Positions 20,858 through 32,242 of a stretch of DNA of 64,000 nt are shown here, one piece after another. The translations under genes were made by a program, and so were the position numbers. A model generated the notes under the pieces. That model made no database searches. It worked only from the letters and a program-made list of their open reading frames with translations, and was not told where the DNA came from. Position 1 is the first letter of the stretch; each line of letters starts with the position of its first letter. This DNA is from Entophlyctis helioformis (Eukaryota > Chytridiomycota > Chytridiomycetes > Chytridiales > Chytriomycetaceae), in contig JAHLKH010000023.1 of NCBI GenBank assembly GCA_025526915.1, forward strand, positions 62,001-126,000, written 5' to 3'.

Positions 20858-23124
20858 ATGCCAGACGCAGCGATCGTGTTCCCGGAAGCCAAGCAACAGG
20901 GCGTCTCCGTCTTCTCGTGGAAAGATGTCTGCTACACGGTCAAGGTCGGCTCCGGCAAGGCTGCCCAGGACAAGGCGCTGCTCACCAACGTCACGGGCCA
21001 GGTGCGTGCGGGCGAGGTGATTGCCATCATGGGCGGATCAGGTGAGTTCATGTCCTTGTGGCCACCAAGCCTCGACTGCTGTTGCTGGGATGCCTGTTGC
21101 TCGGATGCCTGTTGATGGGGGATGGATGGACGGATTGCAGGCGGCATCCGAGACAGTGTGTCGTCCACGGGTTGCCGTAGCGACGTGCTGCGCTTATCGG
21201 TCGACGGGCTGGCCATCAAAGTTTCTGTTCTTCCTGTTTGACCTGCGCTGCCTGCCGACTCACCACCATCCGGCACCTTGCTTTTCATGCTCCCTTTCCC
21301 ATGCCCGCCGTTGTCTGGCGTTCTCCGCATTCCGGGCACACGAATCGCGGCTTGCTCCCACGCTGGCTGGCACATCGGCCCGCGCTCCTCCAACAGGCGC
21401 TGGCAAGTCCACCTTCCTCAACACCCTTGCTGGCCGCATTGGCCCTGGCACACTCACTGGCGAGATTCTCGTCGACGGCAAGCCGCGCGACAAGTCCAAC
21501 TGGCGTCTGCAGTGCGCATACGTCGAGCAAGACGACGTCATGTTCACGAACCTCTCGGTCGAAGAGACGCTCACGTACTCGGCCATGCTGCGTCTGCCGG
21601 CATCCATGTCCAAGGCCGAGAAGCTGCAGCGCGTCGAGCGTGTTATCGCCGATCTGGGTCTCAACGGATGCCGCAAGACGCGCATCGGTAACTCGGAGGT
21701 GCGCGGCATCTCGGGCGGCGAGCGCAAGCGTGTGTCGATCGGCATCGAGCTTGTCACCAACCCGCAGATCCTCTTTCTCGACGAGCCCACCTCTGGTCTC
21801 GATGCCTTCAACGCCTTCAACATCATCAACACCATCAAGCGGCTCGCTGTCGCCCAGGGCAAGATCGTGCTCATGACCATCCACCAGCCGCGCACGGACA
21901 TCCTCGACCTGTTTGACAAGATTGTGCTGCTTTCCGTCGGCAAGAACGTCTGGTACGGATCGACCAAGGATGCCCAGGACCACTTTGCGCGACTTGGATA
22001 CCCACTCCCTGAGCGCACCAATCCTTCCGACTACTTCATCGACATCGCGACGCTCGATCAGCGGTCGGCCGAGCTCAAGAAAGAGTCCATGTTGCGCATC
22101 GAAAAGTTTGTCGCGGCGTACAATGCGCTTGAGCAGACGTCGATCGTTCCAAAAACCGGCTTTCCCGAAAGCGAAGCGGCTGTACCCATACAGTGGCCAT
22201 CGACTTGGCTCGGCGAGTTCTTTACCCTCCTCAACCGCAACATGGTGGATGTCTCGCGCGACCAAGCCACGATCGGCGCCACAATCGGACAGAGCATCTT
22301 CCTCATGCTCCTGGTCGGCTTCATCTTCTTCAGGGTGTCCAACGACTTTGGCGGTATCCAGAACCGTATCGGACTCCTGTTCTTCATCTGCATCAACCAG
22401 ACGTTTGGTGTTGTCATGCCCACGCTCGCAGTGTTTCCCATCCAGCGCCAGATCATCAAGCGTGAGCGGGCAGCTGGATCGTACCGCTCGTCGTCCGCGT
22501 TCCTTGCGAAGCTCGTGTCGTCCACTGCCGCTTACGTTTGCCGGCACGCTGGTGCTCGCTATGCCTGTCTACTGGATGGCTGGTCTACAGGCATCGGCTA
22601 CCAAGTACCTCACGTTCATTTGCATCCTTCTGGTGCACGCCAATGCTGCCAACGCTCTCGGTTTGATGGTCGGATCTGCTGCGCCAAACGTCCAAGTCGG
22701 GCAGATCGTTGGGCCGCTTATTATTGGTGTGTTCCTGCTCTTTGGTGGCCAGCTGCTTAACCTCGACCAGGTTCCTGTTGTGTTCCGCTGGTAAGCCAAG
22801 TTATCTTGTCAACCACACATGCTGCAGAAGCTGACGGTCCATACGATTACTGGCAACCCTTTCGTTTGCAGGATCCAATGGGTGTCCATCATCAGCTACT
22901 CAAACAAGGCGCTCAACCAGAACGAGTTCGATGGTCTTACGTTCACGTGTGCGCCGGGCAAAGCCTGCTACCCAGACGGCGGCGCCGTCATCTCCGCCTT
23001 CTCGTACGGCAACCCGGAAATGTGGTACTGCGTCATCGTCAATGTTGGCATCGCGACCGCGTTCCTTGGTGCTGGATACGTTTTCTTCAACCACATGAGC
23101 AGACCATTGCTCAAGCTCAAGTGA
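20858..23124 (+). CDS. ABCG-type half-transporter (White/ABCG2 family)
   Basis: ATP-driven exporter with an N-terminal nucleotide-binding domain followed by transmembrane helices, expected to dimerise. Exons 20858-21041, 21397-22790, 22872-23124. Splicing at 21041/21397 creates Walker A GGSGAGKST. The ABC signature ISGGERKR, Walker B LFLDEPTSGLD and switch HQPR follow. The membrane half contains FFICINQTFG, YRSSSAFLAKL and a late loop with Cys residues (CAPGKACYP). Exon lengths sum to 1831 nt, one more than a multiple of three: the frame breaks at A22524, between KLVSS and LPLTFAGTLVL, and dropping that one base gives 609 aa. Substrate unknown; fungal relatives move lipids or drugs. Confidence 0.92.
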
Positions 23125-23839
23125 TCCTCTTGCCACTATTACAATGAAACAGTGACTGTTCTTCATCTCTGCTGTGCGTTTTGGGGTGCTGCAGCAGTGA
23201 TGGACTCGCCAGTGTGTCTCACGTTGCTGTCCAAACCAAACACACAACATCCATACCCAACAGTCGGCTCTTCTTCTCCATGCTGATGCCGATGCGTCGT
23301 GCAGTGGGCAGATGCTTGAAACAATGGCACGCCAGGCATCTATCAATGAGCATCAGATGTATTGAGTGGCGCTATTGATCAACCGTCGACTGTGTGCGGA
23401 CAGAGGCGTTGGTGCCAACGCGCTGGAAGGGCACGCCCATTGGGTTGGCAGCAGGCAGCCCCAACAGCACGCACAAGTGCGCCGACTGGACGCAGAAGGC
23501 CAACAGCTGCAACAGGCAGTCGCAGGACAGTTCTTCGTGACACTACCAACACGCAGACAACTGCTGCCCCTTGGACAGGCTCAGCAGATCACAAGCCAGC
23601 GCCAAAGCGACCACGACTTGAGAAGGCATCGGCTGCATGCCGCTCAAAGTGACTGGGGAATTCCGGACAAGAATATGAAATTGGATTCAAAAAGATTGGA
23701 AATTGGATGCCAAATTGAACAAAATTCGAGGCAAACCAGCCGACCAATCAGGTGCCGGCACAGGGTGCTGTATGGGAACGGTATCAATTACCCCCCCCTC
23801 GCCAACTCGCCTGCGCCGGTGTCCATCGTGTCGAGCAAC
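23125..23839. other. Intergenic spacer
   Basis: About 715 bp between the ABCG and TLC genes. An open frame runs through 23366-23800, but its composition is not protein-like and it matches nothing I know. An A-rich patch near 23680-23730 contains an imperfect direct repeat of AAATTGGAT. No RNA gene or element recognised. Confidence 0.5.
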
Positions 23840-25701
23840 ATGGCCGCAAGTGTACAGAGCTCGATCGTGCGCAACGTGCCGTCGTTTGCACTGAGCACGC
23901 TCGTCCAGCCAGCCGTCTACGGTGAGCAGTGCGCCAGTCGTCTGTCCATCTGCCTGCGAGCCAGCCAGCCAGCCTGCCACTGCCGCTTTCATGGCACATG
24001 GCGGCGGCAGCTTTGTCAGCACCACCACCGTTGGCACCACCACCACCACTACCAACAACTCCATGCTCACACGACACTCCAACAACAACTGCCAGTGTCG
24101 CTGCCAATGTTCATTGTTCTGCAGGCCGTCTTCTTCTTTGGTGCCAAGCGGCTGTGGCCCGACGCCTTCAAGACGACGGCCCAGACTTCGTGGATCCTCA
24201 CCACCATGTCGTCGCTCGTCATGACGCTCGCCTCGGTGCCGTTCCTCATCGACTACTTTGTGCACAACACCGACCTTTCGGCCATTGAGCTCATCAACGC
24301 TCCGTCGTCCGTCATCTGCTCGTGAGTCTCTCCGCAGCTCCATCCTCCGCTCCGCTCACCTCGTCCTCCTCCGCTCGGCTGTGTTGTGTCAATGTCAATC
24401 TCCGCCTACGCCACCGTCTCCTGTTTCCGATGCACAGTGTGTGCACCAACACTCACTGGCTGGACCGACACTGACACTGACTGGATGCCGTGGACGCACG
24501 ACAGGATGTACTTTGTGTCGTACCTGATCATGGACCTTGCTCTTGGCAACAAATACTATCCAGACCAGATCGATCTCATCACCGGCTGGTGCGTCGCTCG
24601 ACATCTCGCAATCGTCATACCATGCTGACGTGCGTCGCCGTGGCATGCCATGGCTGTCGCAGGCTCCACCAATCATCTACCCCTTCTTTATTGCAGGCGT
24701 GATTGTGTACCAGATCCCCGGCGCGTTCCTTGTGGCATCGATTATGGAGCTGCCAACCATTGTGCTCGCCATCGGACACATGAACCGGTCGTTCCGCAGC
24801 GAGTACCTCTTTGGCTTCCTCTTTTTCGTCACACGTCTCTGTAAGTGCGGTGTTTGTCATGCAGATGGCGTCGCTCCATTCTGACGTCTGACGCCTCACG
24901 CGGCGCGCTGCAGTATTCCACACATTCTTTGCATGGCGCACGTGGGTCGTGTGGTCCGACCATCCGTTCACCATGCTGCTGGCCCTGGGCACGTTCCCGC
25001 TGCATATCCACTGGTTCAACCGATGGGTCCAGCGCCAGATCCGTATCTACCGTAAAGGCCGCGAGCTGGCGCGCGCACATGCAGATGCCGAGAACCATGC
25101 CGATGGCGCTGCTCGTGGTGCCGATGACGACGAGGAGGGCGACCTGGCGACAGAGAGCACAGCGCTGATCCCCGGCGGGTACGACAGCATGGAGGAGTCT
25201 GTGATTGATGTGGTCAATGACCGCTTTGAGCGCCACAACGTTGTGCCTCTTCCGCGTCGTAATTCTACTGCTGCTGCCGCTGCTGCCGCAGTTCCTGCTG
25301 CCGGCTCTGCGCTCGGCGGCCGCTCGTCCGATATCTCTGGATCCGTATCCGGCCAGTCGCGGCTCTCGTCGTCGCACCACCACCACCACTCGCAAGTCGA
25401 GTTTGTGCCCGAGTACCGCGACGCGCGTCTGTCTGTGCACGCGGGCGACCACCACGCCGTAACACACCGGCCGAGCGACACCACCATTGGCGAGTCGATT
25501 GCCGACTCGTTCTCGACCACGCACCGATCGACGTCGCGGTGCTCGTTTGTGGTCGCGTCGCCCACTCGCGACGGCGTGGACCCCGCCGATCTGCTGGCCG
25601 AGGTTGACGCGGACGATGTTGCGATGCCGCCGCCGGCTCTTCTGCTGCGTCGGCCCAGCGCGAATGGCTCAGAGGCTTCTCGCCCGCCTCTGCCGCGGTG
25701 A
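23840..25701 (+). CDS. TLC-domain multi-pass membrane protein
   Basis: Predicted membrane protein of the TRAM/LAG1/CLN8 (TLC) superfamily, whose members act in lipid synthesis or sensing. Exons 23840-23921, 24125-24321, 24505-24588, 24663-24840, 24914-25701. Landmarks: SYLIMDLALG, TGWLHH-IIYPFF, SIMELPTIVLAIGHMN, FFVTRLLFHTFFAW. A ~200-residue acidic then Ser/His-rich cytosolic tail follows the last helix and includes a His5 run. Two joints are off by one base: at 24671, where CAC CA(N) ATC is one base short, and around exon 1/2, where the intron breaks frame. Family call rests on motif order; enzymatic role is not implied, as ceramide-synthase motifs are not seen. Confidence 0.72.
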
Positions 25702-25830
25702 CCGGGACTGTACTGTGCTGCGCTGTACTGTATTGTACGCTGTATGTCAGGAATGCCCATCTAGACACCAGAACCCAATGTACCGATTCAACCTTTATCA
25801 CTTTCCTTGTGTTTGGACGAACCGTGAGAC

Positions 25831-26581
25831 ATGTCGTTCATCCTGCGGGCGTACACGAACAGCATCCAGAAGCGGCCGCTGCTCACGCAGGCCTTCACCA
25901 CAGGTGTCTAGCCGTGCGCTTGCACGCTCGCACGCTCGCCTCCGCCACCACGACAGCCGGCTGACGCTTGTGGCCCGTGGTGGCACCCGCACCTGCACAG
26001 GCACGCTGTTTGGCACAGGCGACGTCATTGCGCAGACGGCCGTCGAAGGCACGCCGCTGCACAGTCTGGACACGGCCCGCACGAGCCGCCTCGCTCTCTA
26101 TGGCGGCTGTTTCGCCGTAAGCCACTGCCCTTCATGCTGCGCCATCCTTCCAGCACCACACACATTGCCGGATCTAACCGTCTCGTCCACGCAGGGCCCC
26201 GTCATGATCACCTGGTACAAGTTCCTCAGCCGCACCATCACGCTCCAGTCCAAGGCGGCCTCCCTGGCAGTCCGCGTCGCCCTCGACCAGCTCCTCTATG
26301 CCCCCTGTTCATTGCCGTGTTCTTCTCGGCAACCAGCCTCATGGAAGGCAAGTCGCTCGCACAGGTCCGCGAGAAGCTCACAACGGCTACATGGAGGCCT
26401 TATCAGCAAACTACAAGGTCTGGCCCATGGTCCAGATGGGAACTTCTGGTTCGTGCCGGTGCACCATCAGGCGCTTGTTGTCAACACGGTGGCGCTCGGA
26501 TGGAACACGTACTTGAGTGCGCTCAACCAGCGGAGTAAGAAAAGTGGTGGCGGTGGTGGCACAACGGATAAAACGCAATGA
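25831..26581 (+). CDS. SYM1: Mpv17/PMP22-family protein (Sym1-like), three frame breaks
   Basis: Small four-helix inner mitochondrial (or peroxisomal) membrane protein linked to stress tolerance and mtDNA upkeep. Exons 25831-25903, 26001-26116, 26195-26581. Start FILRAYTNSIQKRPLLTQ, then TGTLFGTGDVIAQ across intron 1, GPVMITWYKFL, KSLAQVREKL, ANYKVWPMVQM, NFWFVPVHHQALVVN and GWNTYLS: the full family signature. The frame breaks three times by one missing base: in the C run 26301-26305, near 26380, and in the G run 26438-26440. Restoring three bases gives 192 aa, the normal length. Either a recent pseudogene or, more likely, sequence error. Confidence 0.85.
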
Positions 26582-26613
26582 ATGTGTTGACAATGTAGAA
26601 GAGGCGCATGGGT

Positions 26614-29600
26614 TCAGAGGAGATCGCGCACAAGGACGGGCGTGCGCACCGCATTGGAGAAGCCTTCGTTGAACTTGAACGCGATACGAACGGTCGGCAC
26701 CTTCCATGCGTTTTCTGTACAACCAGCAGATGAGAATGCAGGCAGGAGGATGGCCGTGAAATGTCAGCTGGCCGTCATGGACCGGCATCCATTACAGTCG
26801 CACGATCAGTCTCACCCTTGTCGTCTTGGGTTGCTCCTTGACTTGGACGATGCGGCCAAAAAAGTCGCGGACGGGCTGGTGCGGGTCAAGAAAAGTCAGC
26901 AGCCAGCGGTTGAGGCGCAGCACACGGCGATGGGCTGCTCACCTTGTCGATTATGGGCATACTGGCCTTGGGTGCTGGTTGCTCGGCGTGCTTGAGGTCC
27001 AGTTTAGGAGCCGGTGGAGCAGCGACCGCCTTCCTTTGATGGCGCTTGCAGTCGGCTCAGATGCAGCCAGTAGTTTCACTCTCTGCATCTCAATCTGCGT
27101 CGCTTCGATTAGCAGATGCCACGCCCTGCACTGAGATGGGCAGACGTACCTCGTGTGCAATAAGCTGCTTGACCACGTTGGACGCGTCGTTGATGGTCAA
27201 CAAGTGCTGGCCAGTGACAAGCTGCAGCGAGTGTATAGGCCTGCCGACGGCGAGTAAGCAACCATCCAACATGTGCAAGCAACACAAACGTCACCGACTC
27301 ACGGATCAAGCTCGTAGTGGTGGTGTCCGCCAGTCTCCTTGCGCTGCACAATGCGGAGCCCAAGGCTAGTCATAATCGCCACGAGTCGGTCCAGATCACC
27401 CGCTCGTCCGGCTTGATCAGCTGGATGTTACGCTGCAAACCAACCGGACTGTCAGCACACGCTCCGTCCGCCTCCATGTCACGGCGGCATAGAACACTCA
27501 CGGGCCGGAAGTCGGGCGACAGCGTCATGAGCAAGAACGTCATCTCAAGCCTGGCAAGCGACCCACGACTCCACAGCGTGCGTGCAGGCATCATCATGTC
27601 ATCGCCAAACGCCGACAGCACACCCTCGGTCTCCTTCTTGGCTGCAAATGCCTGGTAGTCGGCCCGCGGGAACGGAATGTCCATCTGCCGCCCGCTCCCA
27701 AACAGCCGGTAGAAATGCACCAGCGTGTACGGCTGGTACGCCATGAGCTCAAACTCCTGGCGCTCGTTGATGCGCGATTCAAGCGTGTCAAACTGAAGGA
27801 TGTAGTCGGCAACTTGGTCGAAGCGCGAGCCGCTCGACGAGCCGAGCGTGTCAAACTTTTGGGTCGACAGGTAGTTTTCGAAACAGCCTGCGTTTGGTGT
27901 GTGCTCATGGTAAGTGCCAGGTTCAAGTGAGGCAGTGTTGCGTGCACTCTAGATACCTTGCATGACGCGCTCGTAGTCGCCCGTTGTCTGCAGCATGGAC
28001 ACCAAGCGATTGACGTACTTGTCGTTTTCATCTGCAGCAGCACGCCATCTCAGCACAATGCGCTCATGAGCTACACCACACTCGACACGCCAACATACCA
28101 GCTTTCTGGCCCAGCACAGTCCCGCCATCAGCATTGCGCCACGAGTAATCCACACGCTTGGCAGCCTTGGCATTCGGGATCGTGAACATGGCCTTCCACA
28201 CGGCAAAGAAGTTTCTGGAAAAGTCCTTGTTGCCGATATCCATGCCGAGCAGCAACTCCTTGGTCAGGTGGCGCGTCTTGCCGTGCAGAAACTGCAGCGT
28301 GTTGATGGACGAGCGCATGTCGCCTTGCGTCATCTCGCACAGCGCCATCATGGCGCGGAGGTCCGCACGCAGACCCTCCCATTCGCAGATCTCGTGCAGG
28401 CGTTTGGCGAGCGTCTGAAACGGCGGCGGGCGAAACGTGTAGACCTGGGCGACTGACCGCAGAGGACGGAGCACTTGGGCGTACTGGTCGTTGCAGATGC
28501 AGATAATGGGCCGCAGCAGCTGGACGTTGCGTGTCTTTTTCTTCTTGGTGCCGTTGGCCGATGCCGTGTCGGATGCTTCGGTCGTATGGCCAGTCGATTC
28601 GACAAGCTTGACCAGCATTTTGATGAATGTCTGTTGTTCCACGCATGCATGCACGCAGTGTCAGGCTGCTTGATCGACCCAAGGCAGGATGAGATGCACA
28701 AGCGGCACGAACCTGGTCGCCAGATCCACTGGCGCTAGCGCCATCAATCTCGTCAATGATGACCAGGTTGGGCAGTTTGCTGCCCATGACTGCCTGGCAC
28801 TCGATGGCGTTTGTGAGCTTGTTCTTGAGAGCCTCGCCGGTGCGATCGTCACTGCGTACAACGCGCATCAGTCGTGGTGTCCATATGGCAGTTTGTCAAG
28901 GAATGCAAGCACGGACCTGGCATTGATCTCAACCACATTGTAGCCAGCATGGCGAGCAATCACATGGGCAAGCGTTGTTTTGCCTAATCCTGGCGGTCCG
29001 CACAGAAGCAGAATCCGTCGATCAGGTCTCTGCAATGGATCAGGAGGCTGCGCACGACGAGTTAGCCACTGCTGCTGCCAACACTGTCCACTGTGCACCA
29101 CGTCGACACGTCACAACGCGGCTTACCCTGTTGGATCCGCCGTGGCCCTTGGCATTGCTATCAAACAATCCCTTGCGACGGAACTTGGACTGCGTCAAGT
29201 CTGCAAACTTGCGCTTGACTGGTTTGCCAAACACGCAGAAATCCCACTGCTTCACCCACGTCAAGACCTCGCGATTGAGTCGCTCGTCGCCAACGAGGTC
29301 GACATACATGCGCGGCGAGTACTTGTCGACCCACAGTTTCTTGGGCTTGCTACCGGCACCTGCACAGCACCAGCCACCAGCAAGATTGCCAGCATGCCGC
29401 GTGCGGGCGAGTTCCGAGGCAGCATTGATGCGATCCTGGATACGGTCCGATTCGCGCTGGATACGTGCGGCTTCGACCTCATGCATCAGCCGATGCATTG
29501 GGACTGCAAGGAGAGACTGGCCAGTGCGCAGACGAGAGGTAGAATTGGTAGCCTGCCCAGCGTCGCACGATGCCGGGTTTCGGCTCTCCTTTGGAAAGTA

Positions 29601-31789
29601 CAGGAGCTCGCCCGACGAGGTGCGTGCTTGGACGTACGGCGTGCCCGCGAGTGGAAGGTGGCGATAGTTTCGCGTCTGTGGGGCTGAAGCTGCGATGGCA
29701 GACTGCGCTGCCGGTGGTTGCACAAAGCTCGGTAGTGGTGCGGCATGGCTGGGCCTCTCGGTCTGGCTGTGCAGATCGCGAGGCGCGAGTGGCTGGGTGA
29801 GTTGGACGTGCTCCCAGCACATTGCCGATGCCGTTTTCGTCGTCGCTGATGTCGGGATCAACTCGGATTGGCCGACGACGGGTGGGACGAACAGCCAAAC
29901 GGTCAAGAGCACGCTGGCGCTGCTGATGCCATTCTGATTCGGCTGGCTCGTTTGCTGATGCGGCTGCTGGTGAGGCTGCTGGTGCGGCTGCTGGTGGTCC
30001 CGGCAGAGCCTGTGATTGCAACGACTGCATTGTTGCGTTCACAAGGAGTGCTGTGGACACTGCAAACTGCAACGGGGGAGCACCGCGCGCGGCCGACACC
30101 GGCGCTGATGTGGCTGCTGCTGCGCGCGATGCAGATGGCGTGTTGAGTGCAGACGGGACTGTCAAGGCGGTCGGTACAGCGACGGATGAGAAACCTGCTG
30201 ATGCCGTGCTGGCGACGACCTAGTTGTGCCGCCGTTGTTGCGCAGTGCCGCGTAGTCGTAGTCTAGGTCAATCATGCGTCGTTGGGATGGCGATGTCCGC
30301 TGACGCGTCCCTGAGCGGTGGCTGCTGTCAGTCCCAACGTCCACTCCTCGATGCTGGCCGCCTTGATCGTCGTCTTCATCGCTGGAAAAGCCAATACCAA
30401 GGCGGTTTCTCTTGGAGCCAGCGATCTGGGAAGCAGAGTGGCTGCTGCTTGTGGCGAAAGTGGCGCCAGTTGAGGCACTAGCTCCGTGAGTGCCAAAGTC
30501 GGGTGCAGTGAGGGTGTTGGTGGGACGGCTTGAACGCAAGCCAGAGAGCATGCCGCTTAGACCGGGTCTGCGAGCAGCAGGGTTGGCTTGGCCTGCCATG
30601 GCGTCGTCAGTATCGTCGTCGTGGAAACCCAGCTCGCTGAGCTCATCAGAAAAGAGCGCGTCTTGCTGGCCGGCTGAGGGATCTGGACGCGTCAAGAGAG
30701 GCTGCAGAGGCAATCTGGTGGGAAGCTGGCGTCTGGGTATCGGCTGGCGCATTGACGACGAGACAGTCAATGGCGACAGCCGGCCGTCAACGTCGCCATG
30801 CAGGTTATTCTCCATTTGGAGATGCACCGGCTCACGGACTTGGCCATCGAGCCCAAGTTCGCGATCCAGGTCGCGGAAGCTGTTGCTGCGACTGTCTGTG
30901 CCGAGCGAGAATCCAGTGAATCCGGTGTTCTGGGAGGCAAACACAAGATCATCGTCTGTCGATGCTGGCGCGCCACCATCCAGTGCACCGTCGGATCCCG
31001 CGCCAATGTTGCCAGCGAATGGGTTTGGCTCATCGGTGGTCACTTCGTCCAGATCGTCAGGCTCTTCGAGAAGCAGGCGATCGATAGACCGTGCTCTGGC
31101 ATTCATGATGTTCCAGTCGCTGGGGATGGGTACCGGCTGGTCAGCGCGGTATGTGGCGAGGTGAACGTTGGCGGCGACGACTGAAACTCGTGGCGGGTGC
31201 GGTGCTCGACGCGGTGGCGGCCGTTCTGGGCAGCTGCTGTCGAGCGATAGGGTCAGATCCAACAGGGCTGGATGGCCAGCATGCAGGACAGCATGCAGGA
31301 CAGCATGGTGCAAGGCTCGAGGTGCACTGACCGTGTCGGACAGAGCCGGCCGGCACGGGAGTCTGCGGCAAATGCCCGACATCGTCGTCGTCTCCGTCGT
31401 CCTCAAAGAAGAGCGCAGACGGCGCACCGAGGGCCGGCTTGCTCTGGAACAGCGCTGTGCAGATGTGCGCCAGCGGTGGTGTGCAGGCGGTGTCCAGCGG
31501 TGGACGGGCGACGTCCAAGCGGCGTGCAGAGAGGTGTCTGTTAGTTGGCAGCAAGCGTCCGGTTCTGCGTGTCCGAACACGCACCGTTGATGCCGCTCTG
31601 CTGCGTGAGGTTGTGCAAAGCGTCCAAGTCGCCGTCGGGCTCGTCGAAGCTCTGCGGGTCGTGGCCAGCCTGCTCGCGCATGGCCATCTCAGCGTGCCAC
31701 TCGGCCTCGCGCATGGCCTCCAGCTCAGCCTCCATCTCGGCCTGCATCTCGTTCCCGTCCATCTCGGCCGTTGACGCAGGCTGTCCCAA
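26614..31789 (-). CDS. CTF18: Chromosome transmission fidelity protein 18 (RFC-like clamp loader)
   Basis: Large subunit of the alternative clamp loader Ctf18-RFC, which handles PCNA in sister-chromatid cohesion and the replication checkpoint. Landmarks N to C: acidic N-terminus, TSSGELLYF, KLWVDKYSPRMYVDLVGDE, Walker A CGPPGLGKTTLAH (exon 28917-29029), SDDRTGEALKNKL, Walker B LVIIDEIDG (exon 28713-28851), RPIICICNDQYA, GDMRSSINTLQF, PRADYQAF, then VRDFFGRIV and C-terminal FKFNEGFSNAVRTP-RDLL, which binds Ctf8/Dcc1. Many short introns. One missing base at the C run 27399-27401 breaks DLDRLVAIM, and frame changes near 30190 and 29830 in the disordered N-terminal half are unresolved. Ends 32 bp from the convergent SYM1 stop. 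Confidence 0.9.
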
Positions 31790-31896
31790 TGGACGACTTT
31801 GTCAGCGCATTCATGCCATTGTCACATGACCTCACGTGGCCGCATGTGTCCGATGGTTGGCCGATTCCGACTTACCCGATTTGTTGACGTTGTGCA

Positions 31897-32211
31897 ATGG
31901 CCGCTGTGTGGACGTGGAAGCTCGACGACGACGACGAGCTCAACACCATTGCCGAGCTGGTGCTGGGCACTGGAAGGGGCACAGGCGCTGGCGCGGGTAC
32001 AGGTGCTGCAGCTGGCCGGCTGCTGCATCGGGCAGTCGCAGCACAGGCCATGTCGATCTGACTACTCCCACACGCTCCAAGCCTTCTCAAAGGCCAAGAA
32101 GCGGCAAGTCACCGTCTGACCTTGCTGGCTGACTGTGGCTGCTGGCTGACCTTGCTGGCCGACTGTGCTGGCTGGCCGGCATCATACGACGACAGGCGTT
32201 TCTTGGACGAC

Positions 32212-32242
<31 letters not shown>

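Noticed and set aside
22511..22535. Programmed frameshift in the ABCG gene
   Set aside because: No slippery heptamer or obvious downstream structure, and similar one-base breaks recur in unrelated genes, so base-call error is simpler.
23366..24325. A 319-codon open frame on the plus strand
   Set aside because: Its first half is not protein-like and spans the ABCG-TLC spacer; the second half is open only because it includes TLC exons 1-2 and the intron between them.
26614..31789. RFC1 instead of CTF18
   Set aside because: No BRCT domain, and the C-terminal FKFNEGFSNAVR...RDLL and VRDFFGRI motifs are specific to Ctf18.
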